A stretch of DNA of 64,000 nt from Streptomyces luteolifulvus (lineage in GTDB: Bacteria; Actinomycetota; Actinomycetes; Streptomycetales; Streptomycetaceae). Shown here piece after piece: positions 44,102-52,997 of this stretch. Below the pieces are notes generated by a model. The model saw nothing but the letters and a program-made list of their open reading frames with translations. It ran no database searches and was not told where the DNA came from. The first letter of the stretch is position 1. Every line of letters starts with the position of its first letter. The DNA is taken from NCBI RefSeq assembly GCF_008806595.1, contig NZ_VZRB01000001.1, positions 62,001-126,000 on the forward strand, read 5' to 3'. The position numbers and the translations under genes are program-made.

Positions 44102-45181
44102 ATGGTCCGAGCCGCCGTTCTTCCCGCCGTGGGCGCCCCTGTGGAGATCACGGAGATCGACCTGCCCGACCCGGGCCCCGGCCAGGTCCGCGTCCGCCTC
44201 GCCGCCGCCGGGGTCTGCCACTCCGACCTGTCCCTGTCCAACGGCACCCTGCGGGTACCGGTCCCCGCGGTCCTCGGCCACGAGGGCGCGGGCACGGTCG
44301 TCGCCGTCGGCGAGGGGGTCACCCATGTCTCGCCAGGCGCCGGTGTGGTCCTCAACTGGGCCCCGTCCTGCGGAGGTTGCCACGCCTGCTCGCTCGGCGA
44401 GGTGTGGCTGTGCGCCAACGCGATGAACGGCGCCGCGGACGTCCACGCCCGGACCGCGGACGGCAGGGATCTCCACCCCGGCCTGAACGTCGCCGCGTTC
44501 GCCGAGGAGACGGTGGTGTCCGCGGCCTGCGTGCTCCCCGTCCCGGACGGTGTTCCGCTCACCGACGCGGCCCTCCTCGGCTGCGCGGTCCTCACCGGCT
44601 ACGGCGCCGTCCACCACTCGGCGCAGGTCGAGCCGGGGGAGACGGTGGCCGTGTTCGGCGCCGGCGGGGTGGGGCTCGCCACCCTCCAGGCGGCGCGGAT
44701 CGCCGGCGCCTCGAAGATCGTCGCGGTCGACGTCTCTCCCGAGAAGGAGGAGCTGGCGCGCGCGGCAGGAGCCACCGACTACGTCGTCGCCTCGGACGAC
44801 ACCGCCCGCGAGATCCGCGCCCTCACGGGCAAGCAGGGTGTCGACGTGGCCGTGGAGTGCGTGGGCCGGGCGACGACGATCCGCACGGCCTGGGACTCCA
44901 CCCGCCGCGGCGGCCGCACCACGGTGGTCGGCATCGGGGGCAAGGACCAGCAGGTCACGTTCAACGCACTGGAGATCTTCCACTGGGGCCGCACCCTCTC
45001 GGGCTGTGTGTACGGCAACTCGGACCCGGCGAAGGACCTGCCGGAGCTGGCCGAGCATGTACGGGCGGGCCGCCTGGACCTGGGCGCACTGGTGACGGAC
45101 CGGATCGCCCTGGAGGGCATCCCCGCGGCGTTCGAGAACATGCTGGCGGGCAAGGGCGGCCGGGCGCTGGTCACTTTCTGA
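44102..45181 (+). CDS. zinc-dependent alcohol dehydrogenase
   Basis: 359 residues. Medium-chain ADH with catalytic zinc ligands Cys39, His60 and Cys161, structural zinc cysteines 90, 93, 96 and 104, and GAGGVG (186-191) for NAD. Resembles class III-type ADH of actinobacteria. Follows the aldehyde dehydrogenase, so the pair would oxidise an alcohol to an acid. The stop overlaps the stop of the convergent EamA gene by 11 bases. Confidence 0.93.
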   Translation: MVRAAVLPAVGAPVEITEIDLPDPGPGQVRVRLAAAGVCHSDLSLSNGTLRVPVPAVLGHEGAGTVVAVGEGVTHVSPGAGVVLNWAPSCGGCHACSLGEVWLCANAMNGAADVHARTADGRDLHPGLNVAAFAEETVVSAACVLPVPDGVPLTDAALLGCAVLTGYGAVHHSAQVEPGETVAVFGAGGVGLATLQAARIAGASKIVAVDVSPEKEELARAAGATDYVVASDDTAREIRALTGKQGVDVAVECVGRATTIRTAWDSTRRGGRTTVVGIGGKDQQVTFNALEIFHWGRTLSGCVYGNSDPAKDLPELAEHVRAGRLDLGALVTDRIALEGIPAAFENMLAGKGGRALVTF

Positions 45182-46139
45182 CGGAGGTCTGTTCAGGCAG
45201 ATCGGGGGTCTGGGGGCGGAGCCCCCAGGTCCTCCGCTCGGCCCGCTGCAGCTGCCGCGACCGCGACACCGCCACGCCCGCCAGGCACAGCACCCCGCCC
45301 GCCAGCGTGAGCAGCCCCGGCACCTCGCCCAGCGCCAGCCACGACATCACCACGACCAGTGCGGGGACCGCGTACGTGGTCGCTCCCATGCGGCTTGCGG
45401 TCGTACGCGCCAGCGCGTACGCCCAGGTCGTGAAGGCCAGGGCGGTCGGGAACACGCCCAGGTAGAGCATGTTGAGGGTCGCGGAGACCGGCGCCTCGGC
45501 GGCGTCCCGGACCAGTTGACCGGCGAACGGCAGGCACACCACCGCGCCGACCAGGCACCCGAACGTCGTCACCTGCAGCGCGCTCGCCCGGCCCAGGGCC
45601 GGCTTCTGCGCCACGACACCGCCCGCGTAGCCGACCGCGGCGAGCAGGCACAGCACCACGCCGAGCACCGAGGACCCGCCGTCGCCCGACATCGACAGCC
45701 CCACGGTCACCGCTCCCGCGAAGGACACCGCCATCCCCGCGAGCAGCCGCGGCGGCATCGGGTCACCGAGCAGCCGCGACCCGAGCAGGGCGATGAGGAT
45801 CGGCCCGATGTTCACGACCAGGGCGGCCGTACCGGCGTCCACCTGCTGTTCGCCCCAGTTCAGGACCACCATGTAGAAGCCGAACCACAGCACACCCGAC
45901 AGCGCGATCCCGCGCCAGGCGGACCGCGGCGGCCACCCCTCCCGCCTCAGGAGACAGATCACCCCCAGCGCGAGCGCACCGGCCAGCAGCCGGCCGAGCG
46001 CCAGGGCACCCGGTGAGTACGCGGAGCCGGCACTGCGGATCGAGACGAAGGCGGAGGCCCACAGCACGACGCTGACAACGGCCGCGCCGGCGGCGAGCAG
46101 CTCGGTGCGGAGCACCGGCCGGGTCGGGGAGACGTTCAT
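45171..46139 (-). CDS. EamA/DMT-family membrane transporter
   Basis: 322 residues with ten predicted helices in two EamA halves (SVVLWASAFVSIRSAG opening the first, LGVVLCLLAAVGYAGGV the second). DMT-family permeases export metabolites or act as efflux pumps; substrate unknown. Candidate starts are two adjacent ATGs (46142, 46139); GGAG is four bases upstream of 46139. Confidence 0.85.
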   Translation of the reverse strand: MNVSPTRPVLRTELLAAGAAVVSVVLWASAFVSIRSAGSAYSPGALALGRLLAGALALGVICLLRREGWPPRSAWRGIALSGVLWFGFYMVVLNWGEQQVDAGTAALVVNIGPILIALLGSRLLGDPMPPRLLAGMAVSFAGAVTVGLSMSGDGGSSVLGVVLCLLAAVGYAGGVVAQKPALGRASALQVTTFGCLVGAVVCLPFAGQLVRDAAEAPVSATLNMLYLGVFPTALAFTTWAYALARTTASRMGATTYAVPALVVVMSWLALGEVPGLLTLAGGVLCLAGVAVSRSRQLQRAERRTWGLRPQTPDLPEQTSVRK

Positions 46140-46262
46140 CATGCTCCAGAGGCTAGAGAGGAAGCGGTCAGGAGTCTCGCGGATTTCGGACATGACGCCG
46201 GGTGTGCGCAGAGTCGCCTGGCGGTCTGCGGAGCTGAGCCGGGCACCGAACGTCGGCGGAGC

Positions 46263-46973
46263 TCAGCGCAGCGCCCCCGCCTCGATGCCGAGCAGCTCGG
46301 ACAGCGCGCCCTCGCCCGCCGCCGTCACCTTCACGGCCCGCTCCGAGCCGATGTGCACACACCACCCGGCATCGAGGGCATGCCGGCACAGGGCCGCGCC
46401 CGCGACGCCCGCGAGATGAGGGCGGCGCTCCGTCCAGTCGAGGCAGGCACGGGCCAGCGGGCGGCGGCCCGTACGGTCGAGCCGGATACCGGTGGCGTCG
46501 AACCAGCCGAGACCCGCGTCCGTGAGGGCGAAGCCGGTGTCCTGCCGCAACAGCCCCCGTGCCGTGAGCGCGTCGGTGAGCGCGATGCCGAGCCGTCCGG
46601 CCAGATGGTCGTAGCACGTGCGGCCGCGGGCCATCGCCGACCCGGCGCTCGACTCGCGCAGCGTGCGCGGACGTACGACGGCTTCCGGCGCGATCTGGGC
46701 CGCCAGGTCCTCCACCAGCTGGGCGACCCGGGGCCCGGCCAGCCGCACATACCGGTGCCGGCCCTGCCGCTCCTCGGTGAGCAGCCCGCCCGCGACCAGC
46801 TTGCCCAGATGCTCGCTGAGCGTCGACGCCGCGACGCCCGCGTGCCGAGCCAGCTCACCGGCGGTCCACGCCCGCCCGTTGAGCAGCGCAAGGAGAACCG
46901 CGGCCCGGGTCTCGTCGGCGATCAGCCGGGCGAGGCGTGCCAGCTCCGGTGCCCGAGGGTCCCTGGTGGTCAT
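46263..46973 (-). CDS. ArsR-family regulator with C-terminal extension
   Basis: 236 residues. N-terminal winged helix (ADETRAAVLLALLNGRAWTAGELARHAGVAASTLSEHLGKLVAGGLLTEERQGRHRYVRL) and a C-terminal domain of about 120 residues beyond the standard ArsR size, which may bind a ligand or metal; cysteines are present (C122 region, CRHALDAGWC). ATG at 46973 is chosen. Its relation to the flanking EamA gene (123 bases apart, same strand) suggests it regulates it. Confidence 0.83.
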   Translation of the reverse strand: MTTRDPRAPELARLARLIADETRAAVLLALLNGRAWTAGELARHAGVAASTLSEHLGKLVAGGLLTEERQGRHRYVRLAGPRVAQLVEDLAAQIAPEAVVRPRTLRESSAGSAMARGRTCYDHLAGRLGIALTDALTARGLLRQDTGFALTDAGLGWFDATGIRLDRTGRRPLARACLDWTERRPHLAGVAGAALCRHALDAGWCVHIGSERAVKVTAAGEGALSELLGIEAGALR

Positions 46974-47020
46974 GCCCTCCAGCATGGAGCACGGACACTT
47001 CGGTGCCCGCCGAAGCGTTC

Positions 47021-47662
47021 CTACGTGGTACGGCTGACCTGCTCGTACTGCCGAACGAGGCCGTCCAGCAGCGCCGTCAGGCCCGTCTCGAAGGCCCGCT
47101 CGTCGATCTTCTCCTGCTGTTCGGCGAGGAGGTGGGCCTGCCCGAGGCGGGGGTAGTCGGCGGGGTCGTACGCGCTCGCGTCGTCCACGAAGCCGCCGGC
47201 GAAGGAGCCCAGTGCGGAGCCCATGATGAAGTACCGCATCAGCGCGCCGATGGATGTGGCATGCGCAGGCGGCCAGCCCGCGTCGACCATCGCGCCGTAG
47301 ACAGCGTCCGCCAGGCGCAGTGCCGCGGGACGGCGGCCGGGGCCACGAGCGAGGACCGGGACGATGTTCGGGTGGTCGCGCAGGGCGGCGCGGTAGGAGA
47401 CCGCCCAGTCGTGCAGGGCGGTCCGCCAGTCCCGGCCGTCCTCGAACATCGACAGGTCGACCTGGGCGCTCACCGAGTCGGCGACCGCCTCCAGGATCTC
47501 GTCCTTCGTACGGAAGTGGTTGTAGAGGGAGGGCCCGCTGACCCCCAGTTCGGCGGCGAGCCGGCGGGTGGAGACGGCCGCGAGGCCCTCCGCGTCCACC
47601 AGCGTCCGTGCGGTCTCGATGATCCGGTCGGTACTGAGAAGGGGCTTGTGCGGTCGGGCCAT
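47021..47662 (-). CDS. TetR-family regulator (tetR_C_1-like)
   Basis: 213 residues. Helix-turn-helix in RIIETARTLVDAEGLAAVSTRRLAAELGVSGPSLYNHFRTKDEILEAVADSV (about 13-62) with a C-terminal ligand domain. ATG at 47662 is preferred (MARPHKP, the usual opening); 47671 is an alternative. It is divergent from the acyl-CoA dehydrogenase with the 19-bp operator between them, and a near-identical site lies at the aldehyde dehydrogenase operon 5 kb away. Confidence 0.88.
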   Translation of the reverse strand: MARPHKPLLSTDRIIETARTLVDAEGLAAVSTRRLAAELGVSGPSLYNHFRTKDEILEAVADSVSAQVDLSMFEDGRDWRTALHDWAVSYRAALRDHPNIVPVLARGPGRRPAALRLADAVYGAMVDAGWPPAHATSIGALMRYFIMGSALGSFAGGFVDDASAYDPADYPRLGQAHLLAEQQEKIDERAFETGLTALLDGLVRQYEQVSRTT

Positions 47663-47689
47663 GGCGCACATAGTAGGGCTGCACAAGAG

Positions 47690-47708
47690 AAACTAGCAGT
47701 GCTAATTT
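47690..47708. promoter_or_regulatory. predicted TetR operator between tetR and acyl-CoA dehydrogenase
   Basis: AAACTAGCAGTGCTAATTT, nearly identical to the site at 42644-42662. Confidence 0.8.
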
Positions 47709-47752
47709 AAATGTACGGTCTTCAAGATTCCTTCTCTGTGGGGTGACGCTGC

Positions 47753-48904
47753 ATGAACCTGGAGCTCAGCGAGGAGCAGCAGGCCGTACGGCGGCTCGCG
47801 CGGGACTTCGTGGAGCGGGAGATCGCGCCGCACGTCGTCGCCTGGGACCGCGCCGAGGACGTCGACCGGTCGATCGTGAAGAAGCTCGGCGAGGTCGGCT
47901 TCCTGGGCCTGACGATCGACGAGGAGTACGGCGGCTCGGGCGGCGACCACCTTGCGTACTGCCTGGTCACCGAGGAGCTCGGCCGCGGTGACTCCTCGGT
48001 GCGCGGCATCGTCTCGGTCTCCCTCGGCCTGGTCGCCAAGACCGTCGCCGCCTGGGGAAGCGAGGAACAGAAGCGGCGGTGGCTGCCGGGGCTCACCTCC
48101 GGGGAGTACGTCGGCTGCTTCGGCCTGACCGAGCCGGGCACCGGGTCCGACGCCGGCAGCCTCACCACGCGCGCCGTCCGCGACGGCGACGACTACGTCA
48201 TCAACGGCACCAAGATGTTCATCACCAACGGCACCTGGGCCGATGTGGTGCTGCTGTTCGCCCGCTCCACCGACGCCCCCGGCCACAAGGGCGTCTCCGC
48301 CTTCCTGGTGCCGGCCGACATCCCCGGCCTCACCCGCCGCACGCTCCACGGCAAGCTCGGTCTGCGCGGCCAGGCCACCGCCGAACTGGTGCTGGAGGAC
48401 GTCCGCGTCCCTGCCGCGGCGATGCTCGGCGAGGAGGGCAAGGGCTTCTCGGTCGCCATGTCCGCCCTCGCCAAAGGGCGGATGTCGGTGGCGGCGGGCT
48501 GTGTCGGCATAGCCCAGGCGGCCCTGGACGCGGCCGTCCGCCACGCCGGCGAGCGCGAGCAGTTCGGCAGGACCATCGCGCACCACCAACTGGTGCAGGA
48601 GCTGATCAGCGACATCGCCGTCGACGTGGACGCGGCCCGGCTGCTGACCTGGCGGGTCGCCGACCTGGTCGACCGCGGGCTGCCGTTCGCCACCGAGTCC
48701 TCCAAGGCCAAGCTCTTCGCCTCGGAGGCGGCCGTCCGGGCCGCCAACAGCGCCCTCCAGGTCTTCGGCGGCTACGGCTACATCGACGAGTACCCGGCCG
48801 GCAAGCTGCTGCGCGACGCCCGTGTGATGACCCTCTACGAGGGCACCAGCCAGATCCAGAAGCTGCTCATCGGGCGGGCGCTGACCGGGGTTTCGGCCTT
48901 CTGA
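47753..48904 (+). CDS. acyl-CoA dehydrogenase
   Basis: 383 residues, short-chain/isovaleryl-like type. FAD-linked fold with CFGLTEPGTGSDAGSL, the catalytic Glu363 in LYEGTSQIQ, and the IDEYPAGKLLRDARVM C-terminal helix. Oxidises an acyl-CoA to enoyl-CoA. Divergent from the TetR gene and under the 19-bp operator. ATG at 47753 has no strong ribosome site beyond GTGGGGTG. Confidence 0.93.
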   Translation: MNLELSEEQQAVRRLARDFVEREIAPHVVAWDRAEDVDRSIVKKLGEVGFLGLTIDEEYGGSGGDHLAYCLVTEELGRGDSSVRGIVSVSLGLVAKTVAAWGSEEQKRRWLPGLTSGEYVGCFGLTEPGTGSDAGSLTTRAVRDGDDYVINGTKMFITNGTWADVVLLFARSTDAPGHKGVSAFLVPADIPGLTRRTLHGKLGLRGQATAELVLEDVRVPAAAMLGEEGKGFSVAMSALAKGRMSVAAGCVGIAQAALDAAVRHAGEREQFGRTIAHHQLVQELISDIAVDVDAARLLTWRVADLVDRGLPFATESSKAKLFASEAAVRAANSALQVFGGYGYIDEYPAGKLLRDARVMTLYEGTSQIQKLLIGRALTGVSAF

Positions 48905-48980
48905 GAGCCCGAGCGTCTGAGTATCCGGCTGAGTACTTCGGCGGATGTGGCACGGGCCACTCCCGGCCATCCTTGTCCCC

Positions 48981-49229
48981 ATGAGTGACACACCCGGCAA
49001 GCAGCAGAACACGGCCGCCTTCTACGGCCAGGCCGTCGCCTCCTTCTCCGTCGCCATGGGCGCGACCGCCATCGGCATCTTCAAGCTGAACGCCGACGCC
49101 TGGGTGCGGGCCTTCCTCGGGATCGCCGTCCTGTACCTGGTCACCTCCGCCTTCACCCTCGCCAAGGTCATCCGGGACCGGCAGGACGCGACGGCGGCCC
49201 GTGCCTACAGCCCCTTCGAGAAGCTTTGA
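48981..49229 (+). CDS. YiaA/YiaB-family small membrane protein
   Basis: 82 residues with two predicted membrane helices (AFYGQAVASFSVAMGATAIGIF and WVRAFLGIAVLYLVTSAFTLAKVI). YiaAB domain; function unknown. ATG at 48981 defines the start, preceded by only a weak ribosome site. Independent of the flanking acyl-CoA genes as far as I can see. Confidence 0.85.
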   Translation: MSDTPGKQQNTAAFYGQAVASFSVAMGATAIGIFKLNADAWVRAFLGIAVLYLVTSAFTLAKVIRDRQDATAARAYSPFEKL

Positions 49230-49258
49230 GCCACCTTCCGCTGCACCGCACGTCCACG

Positions 49259-49274
49259 CTAAGCGCCCGCTCAC
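49259..49274. promoter_or_regulatory. candidate operator before tetR (CTAAGC type, degenerate)
   Basis: CTAAGCGCCCGCTCAC resembles the full palindrome CTAAGC-N4-GCTTAG upstream of the MaoC gene, with the first half exact. Confidence 0.45.
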
Positions 49275-49322
49275 CTTCGGCGGTATGGTGTTACCCCTGC
49301 CGGTGAAAGGGGCGAACGAGCG

Positions 49323-49949
49323 ATGAGTACGGCGCAGGAGACGGTCGGCGGCGAGCCGCAGCCGTGGGGCGAGGTGACGCCCGACGCGGCGCGGCGGCTG
49401 CTCGTCGCCGCGGTGGAGGCCTTCGCTGAGCGCGGCTACCACGCCACGACGACCCGCGACATCGCGGGCCGCGCGGGCATGAGCCCCGCGGCGCTCTACA
49501 TCCACTACAAGACCAAGGAAGAACTGCTCCACCGCATCAGCAGGATCGGCCATGAGAAGGCCCTGGAGATCCTCCGGACGGCGGCCCGTCGGGACGGCGG
49601 CGCGACCGAGCGGCTCGCCGACGCCGTGAGCTCCTTCGTCCGCTGGCACGCGGGCGGCCGTACCACCGCACGGGTCGTGCAGTACGAACTCGACTCGCTC
49701 GGCCCGGACGCCCGCGCCGAGATCCTCGCGCTGCGCCGCCAGGTCGACGCCGAGGTGCGCCACATCATCGAGGACGGCGTGGCGGCGGGCGAGTTCGAGG
49801 TGCGGGACGTCCACGGGACCACGCTCGCCGTGCTCTCCCTCTGCATCGACGTCGCCCGCTGGTTCAACGTCGACGGCCCCAGGACTCCCCAGGAGGTCGG
49901 CGAACTCTACGCCGACCTCGTGCTGCGGATGGTGGGGGCGGCGAAGTAG
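49323..49949 (+). CDS. TetR-family regulator
   Basis: 208 residues with helix-turn-helix RRLLVAAVEAFAERGYHATTTRDIAGRAGMSPAALYIHYKTKEELLHRIS (about 24-74) and a TetR_C ligand domain. The same family regulates acyl-CoA and lipid degradation in actinobacteria. Convergent to the MaoC gene whose promoter carries a CTAAGC palindrome. ATG at 49323. Confidence 0.9.
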   Translation: MSTAQETVGGEPQPWGEVTPDAARRLLVAAVEAFAERGYHATTTRDIAGRAGMSPAALYIHYKTKEELLHRISRIGHEKALEILRTAARRDGGATERLADAVSSFVRWHAGGRTTARVVQYELDSLGPDARAEILALRRQVDAEVRHIIEDGVAAGEFEVRDVHGTTLAVLSLCIDVARWFNVDGPRTPQEVGELYADLVLRMVGAAK

Positions 49950-49979
49950 CCCACCCCCGGTCCTGCCCGCACCCGGTGA

Positions 49980-50441
49980 CTAGACGTAGAAGCGGGCCAC
50001 GGACTCCGCGACGCACACCGGCTTGTCGCCGCCCTCGCGCTCCACGCTGTAGGCGACGCTCAGCTGGACGCCGCCCGGCACGTCCTCGACGGCGCTGATC
50101 TTCGCGGTGGCGCGCAGCCGGGAGTCGACCGGGACGGGGGCGGGGAAGCGGACCTTGTTCGTGCCGTAGTTGACGCCCATCTTCACGCCCTCGACCTGGA
50201 TCAGCTGCGGTCCGAAGAGGGGCAGCAGTGACAGCGTCAGATAGCCGTGCGCGATGGTCGTGCCGAACGGGCCCGCGGCCGCCTTCTCCGGATCCACATG
50301 GATCCACTGGTGATCGCCGGTCGCCTCGGCGAACAGGTCGATCCGCTTCTGGTCGATCTCCAGCCAGTCGGTGTACCCCAGCTGCTCGCCCACCGCTGCC
50401 TTCAGCTCGTCGACGGACGTGAAGATCCTCGGCTCTGCCAT
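49980..50441 (-). CDS. MaoC-like (R)-specific enoyl-CoA hydratase
   Basis: 153 residues, a single hot-dog MaoC domain: [20 protein letters not shown] and [15 protein letters not shown] with the catalytic Asp/His pair (ATGDHQWIH). It hydrates enoyl-CoA or dehydrates (R)-3-hydroxyacyl-CoA. ATG at 50441 is placed by GGGAGG in the reverse strand. A TetR gene lies beside it (convergent). Confidence 0.9.
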   Translation of the reverse strand: MAEPRIFTSVDELKAAVGEQLGYTDWLEIDQKRIDLFAEATGDHQWIHVDPEKAAAGPFGTTIAHGYLTLSLLPLFGPQLIQVEGVKMGVNYGTNKVRFPAPVPVDSRLRATAKISAVEDVPGGVQLSVAYSVEREGGDKPVCVAESVARFYV

Positions 50442-50495
50442 GTCCCTGGGCCTCCCGGGTCGCGTGTCGCGTGGCGCATGCTCGCGACGCAAAGT

Positions 50496-50511
50496 CTAAG
50501 CGACTGCTTAG
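50496..50511. promoter_or_regulatory. TetR-type palindrome upstream of MaoC gene
   Basis: CTAAGCGACTGCTTAG: perfect 6-bp arms with a 4-bp spacer, 54 bases before the MaoC ATG. Confidence 0.8.
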
Positions 50512-50576
50512 CATGGTCGGACGGGAGCTCCCTGTCAACGGACCGGTCCCACGACGCGGTGGGTAGGGTTCGAGAG

Positions 50577-51041
50577 GTGCCCCAGATTCCCGAGAAGATC
50601 CACGAGCTCACGGTCGGCCAGCTCGCCGCCCGCAGCGGCGCCGCGGTGTCCGCCCTGCACTTCTACGAGTCCAAGGGTCTGATCAGCAGCCGCCGCACCG
50701 CGGGCAACCAGCGCCGCTACTCCCGGGACACCCTGCGCCGGGTGGCCTTCGTGCGGGCGGCGCAACGCGTGGGCATCCCACTGGCGACGATCCGGGACGC
50801 GCTCGCCGAACTGCCCGAGGAGCGGACGCCGACCCGGGAGGACTGGGCCCGTCTCTCCGCGGCCTGGCGGTCCGAACTCGATGAACGCATCACCCAGCTG
50901 AACCGGCTGCGCGATCACCTCACCGACTGCATCGGCTGCGGTTGTCTGTCCCTCGACACATGTGTGCTGTCCAATCCGGACGATGCCTTCGGCGAACGCC
51001 GGTCGGGGTCGCGACTGCTGGTGGAGCATCCGCGGGGCTGA
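50577..51041 (+). CDS. soxR: SoxR, redox-sensing MerR-family regulator
   Basis: 154 residues. MerR winged helix ([37 protein letters not shown]), dimer helix, and [2Fe-2S] site C118-x2-C121-x-C123-x5-C129, which is the SoxR arrangement. In Streptomyces SoxR senses redox-active compounds. The GTG at 50577 lacks a proper ribosome site and has TAGGGT seven bases upstream, so the mRNA is probably leaderless. Confidence 0.93.
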   Translation: MPQIPEKIHELTVGQLAARSGAAVSALHFYESKGLISSRRTAGNQRRYSRDTLRRVAFVRAAQRVGIPLATIRDALAELPEERTPTREDWARLSAAWRSELDERITQLNRLRDHLTDCIGCGCLSLDTCVLSNPDDAFGERRSGSRLLVEHPRG

Positions 51042-51121
51042 CGGGCGCCGTCGCGGGGGCCGCCCCCAGACCCCCGCTTCGGCCCCGCACGGGCCTCGTC
51101 CTCAAACGCCGGACGGGCTGA
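51042..51121. repeat. dispersed Streptomyces intergenic repeat
   Basis: Hairpin-rich tract (GGGGGCCGCCCCCAGACCCC) ending in CCTCAAACGCCGGACGGGCT, a motif I know to recur in Streptomyces intergenic regions. Downstream of soxR; convergent with the RNA ligase gene, so may also terminate. Confidence 0.6.
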
Positions 51122-51127
51122 GTGTGC

Positions 51128-52195
51128 TCACTCGTACTCCGTTCCGCCCTTCCGGGTCAGATACGCCGGACTGACCGCCTTCGCGATCGCCCGCCCGCCG
51201 GTCACCGGGCTGTACCGCTCGACGAGCGGGCGGATGACCACGCCCTCCCGCAGATGCAGCCCGCGCCCCGACACGGTCTCCCGCCCCGTAGCGATCTCCA
51301 GCACCCGCTCGACGTCGTACGGCCCCACGAACAGCCGTGGCACCAGAGGAAGTTCGCCCTCCAGCAGCTCCGCCGCGTCCAGCCAGCGCACCGTCCCGTC
51401 GATCTCCGCCGAGACGTCGAACACGGCGTAGCCCAGCGTCTCGCGCCTCCCGTCGGCGCCGTACGTCAGGTCCTGCACCCCCGCGCCGTACACCTCGCCG
51501 AAGATCCCGATCCGGCGCGCCCGCAGCCGTTCCGCGAGCCGCGCGGCGACCTCGGCGACGCCGTGGCCGTGCACCGCCCGCCAGTACAGATTGCGCGGGT
51601 CCTCCTTCAGGGCCAGGGACTTGGCGCCGAAGCCCTTGGAGGAGACATGCACGCGGTCCTCGTCGGCGAGGCAGGTGAGCAGACAGGCCGAGCCGTGCAG
51701 CTTCTCGGTCAGGACCACATCCTCGCCCGGTGTGAAAACACCCGGGTACCGCTGGATGTTCTCGATGTCGACCCAGGGCAGCAGATCGGGCGCGGACTCG
51801 ACGTCGCCGTTCATGGTGGGCGGGATCGGGGGCACCCACTTGACGATCCCGAGCCGCTCCGCGAAGTCGGTTCCCTCAGCCGCGGCCCGCGCCAGGTCGA
51901 CGTCCGCCAGCGACTTCGGCCGGCACACGATGCCCTGGGACAGCTCGCCGCGCAGCCGCACCGCCTTGACGCGGTCGGAATTGCCGCCCGCCAGCCGCCC
52001 GGTCAGCCCCAGCTCCTCGATCAGCCCGGCCGGCAGCACGGACTGCTCGGGGATGTAGACGGCGGCCTCGCCGGTGCGGAACGCGCCCTTGGCGACGACG
52101 GCCCGGTACAGGCCCACCTGGGCCAGTTCGAGCGCGTCGGCGTTCGGATGCTCGTGAACGGTCAGCACTTCGGCGGTGACACGCAGCGTCGACAT
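51128..52195 (-). CDS. RNA ligase (DraRnl / Rnl5 family)
   Basis: 355 residues. N-terminal OB-like domain (about 1-115) and a nucleotidyltransferase core: Lys165 in TEKLHGS (motif I), IFGEVYG 231-237 (motif III), EGVVIRP 317-323 (motif IV) and AIAKAVS (motif V, Lys339). The N-terminal OB-fold followed by ligase core is the arrangement of the Deinococcus radiodurans RNA ligase. It would seal nicked 3-OH/5-PO4 RNA ends using ATP. AGGAG before the ATG at 52195. Not linked to an RNA-end-processing operon here. Confidence 0.87.
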   Translation of the reverse strand: MSTLRVTAEVLTVHEHPNADALELAQVGLYRAVVAKGAFRTGEAAVYIPEQSVLPAGLIEELGLTGRLAGGNSDRVKAVRLRGELSQGIVCRPKSLADVDLARAAAEGTDFAERLGIVKWVPPIPPTMNGDVESAPDLLPWVDIENIQRYPGVFTPGEDVVLTEKLHGSACLLTCLADEDRVHVSSKGFGAKSLALKEDPRNLYWRAVHGHGVAEVAARLAERLRARRIGIFGEVYGAGVQDLTYGADGRRETLGYAVFDVSAEIDGTVRWLDAAELLEGELPLVPRLFVGPYDVERVLEIATGRETVSGRGLHLREGVVIRPLVERYSPVTGGRAIAKAVSPAYLTRKGGTEYE

Positions 52196-52394
52196 GAGGA
52201 CTCCTCGGAGGCTTCAGGTGGCTTTCATCGCCTCCAACTGTCCTGATGGGAAAGGGCTGGAGCGACCGGTTTGGCGACTGCTACCGTGGCCGCCGCCCGA
52301 GGAGGCCGGCCCGCGTTCGATGGTGACATCCGTCACTGACAACGGCGGGACGACAGAAGGGGGGTGCGGCATCCCCGGCGCACCCCCGTCGTGC

Positions 52395-52997
52395 TCAGGC
52401 CGACATCAGCAGCCTTCCGCGCCTCGCGTCCGCCAGCGCCTCGGGCGTGAGCACGGGCCGCGGTACGAGAATCCCGCAGTCCGCGCAGACCGGACCCGTC
52501 GACGGTTCGTGGTCCAGCTCGTACTTCCAGACGAGGCGTTCCCCGCCGCACACCGGGCACTCCGCGCCCGGCTCCCGCTCCAGCGCGGAGATCAGACGGC
52601 GCAGCACCTCCGCGAGCGGTTCACGCGGGTGCACCCGGGGGTCGTCGCACCAGGCGACTCCGAAACCGCCCCAGGTCAGCCGGTGCCAGTCGTCCACGCT
52701 GCCCGGCCTGCGCAACCCGTCGTGCTTCTCCTTCCTGCGCCGCTCGGCGAACTCGACCTCATAGGCGAGCCAGACCGAACGCGCTTCCTCCAGCTCCTCC
52801 AGTGCGGCCACGAGCCGCGCCGGATCGGGGGACCGGTCCTCCGGGCCGAACCCGGCCCGGGAGCACAAATGGTCCCATGTCGCCCTGTGCCCGTAAGGAG
52901 CGAACCGCTCAAGGCACTTGCGCAGTGAGTAGCGCCGCAGCGCCAGGTCGCACCGCGGATCCCGCACCTGTCTCGCCAGACTCCGGAAACCGGCCAT
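52395..52997 (-). CDS. uncharacterised zinc-ribbon protein
   Basis: 200 residues. Helical, charged N-terminal part (LARQVRDPRCDLALRRYSLRKCLERFAPYG) and a C-terminal zinc ribbon with CPVC and CADC pairs (about 147-175). Conserved-looking but unfamiliar. ATG at 52997 has GGAGG 8 bases upstream. Stands alone, 199 bases upstream of the RNA ligase gene on the same strand. Confidence 0.75.
   Translation of the reverse strand: MAGFRSLARQVRDPRCDLALRRYSLRKCLERFAPYGHRATWDHLCSRAGFGPEDRSPDPARLVAALEELEEARSVWLAYEVEFAERRRKEKHDGLRRPGSVDDWHRLTWGGFGVAWCDDPRVHPREPLAEVLRRLISALEREPGAECPVCGGERLVWKYELDHEPSTGPVCADCGILVPRPVLTPEALADARRGRLLMSA

Noticed and set aside
44779..45174. Minus-strand frame inside the alcohol dehydrogenase gene
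   Set aside because: Antisense to a well-supported enzyme and without domain features.
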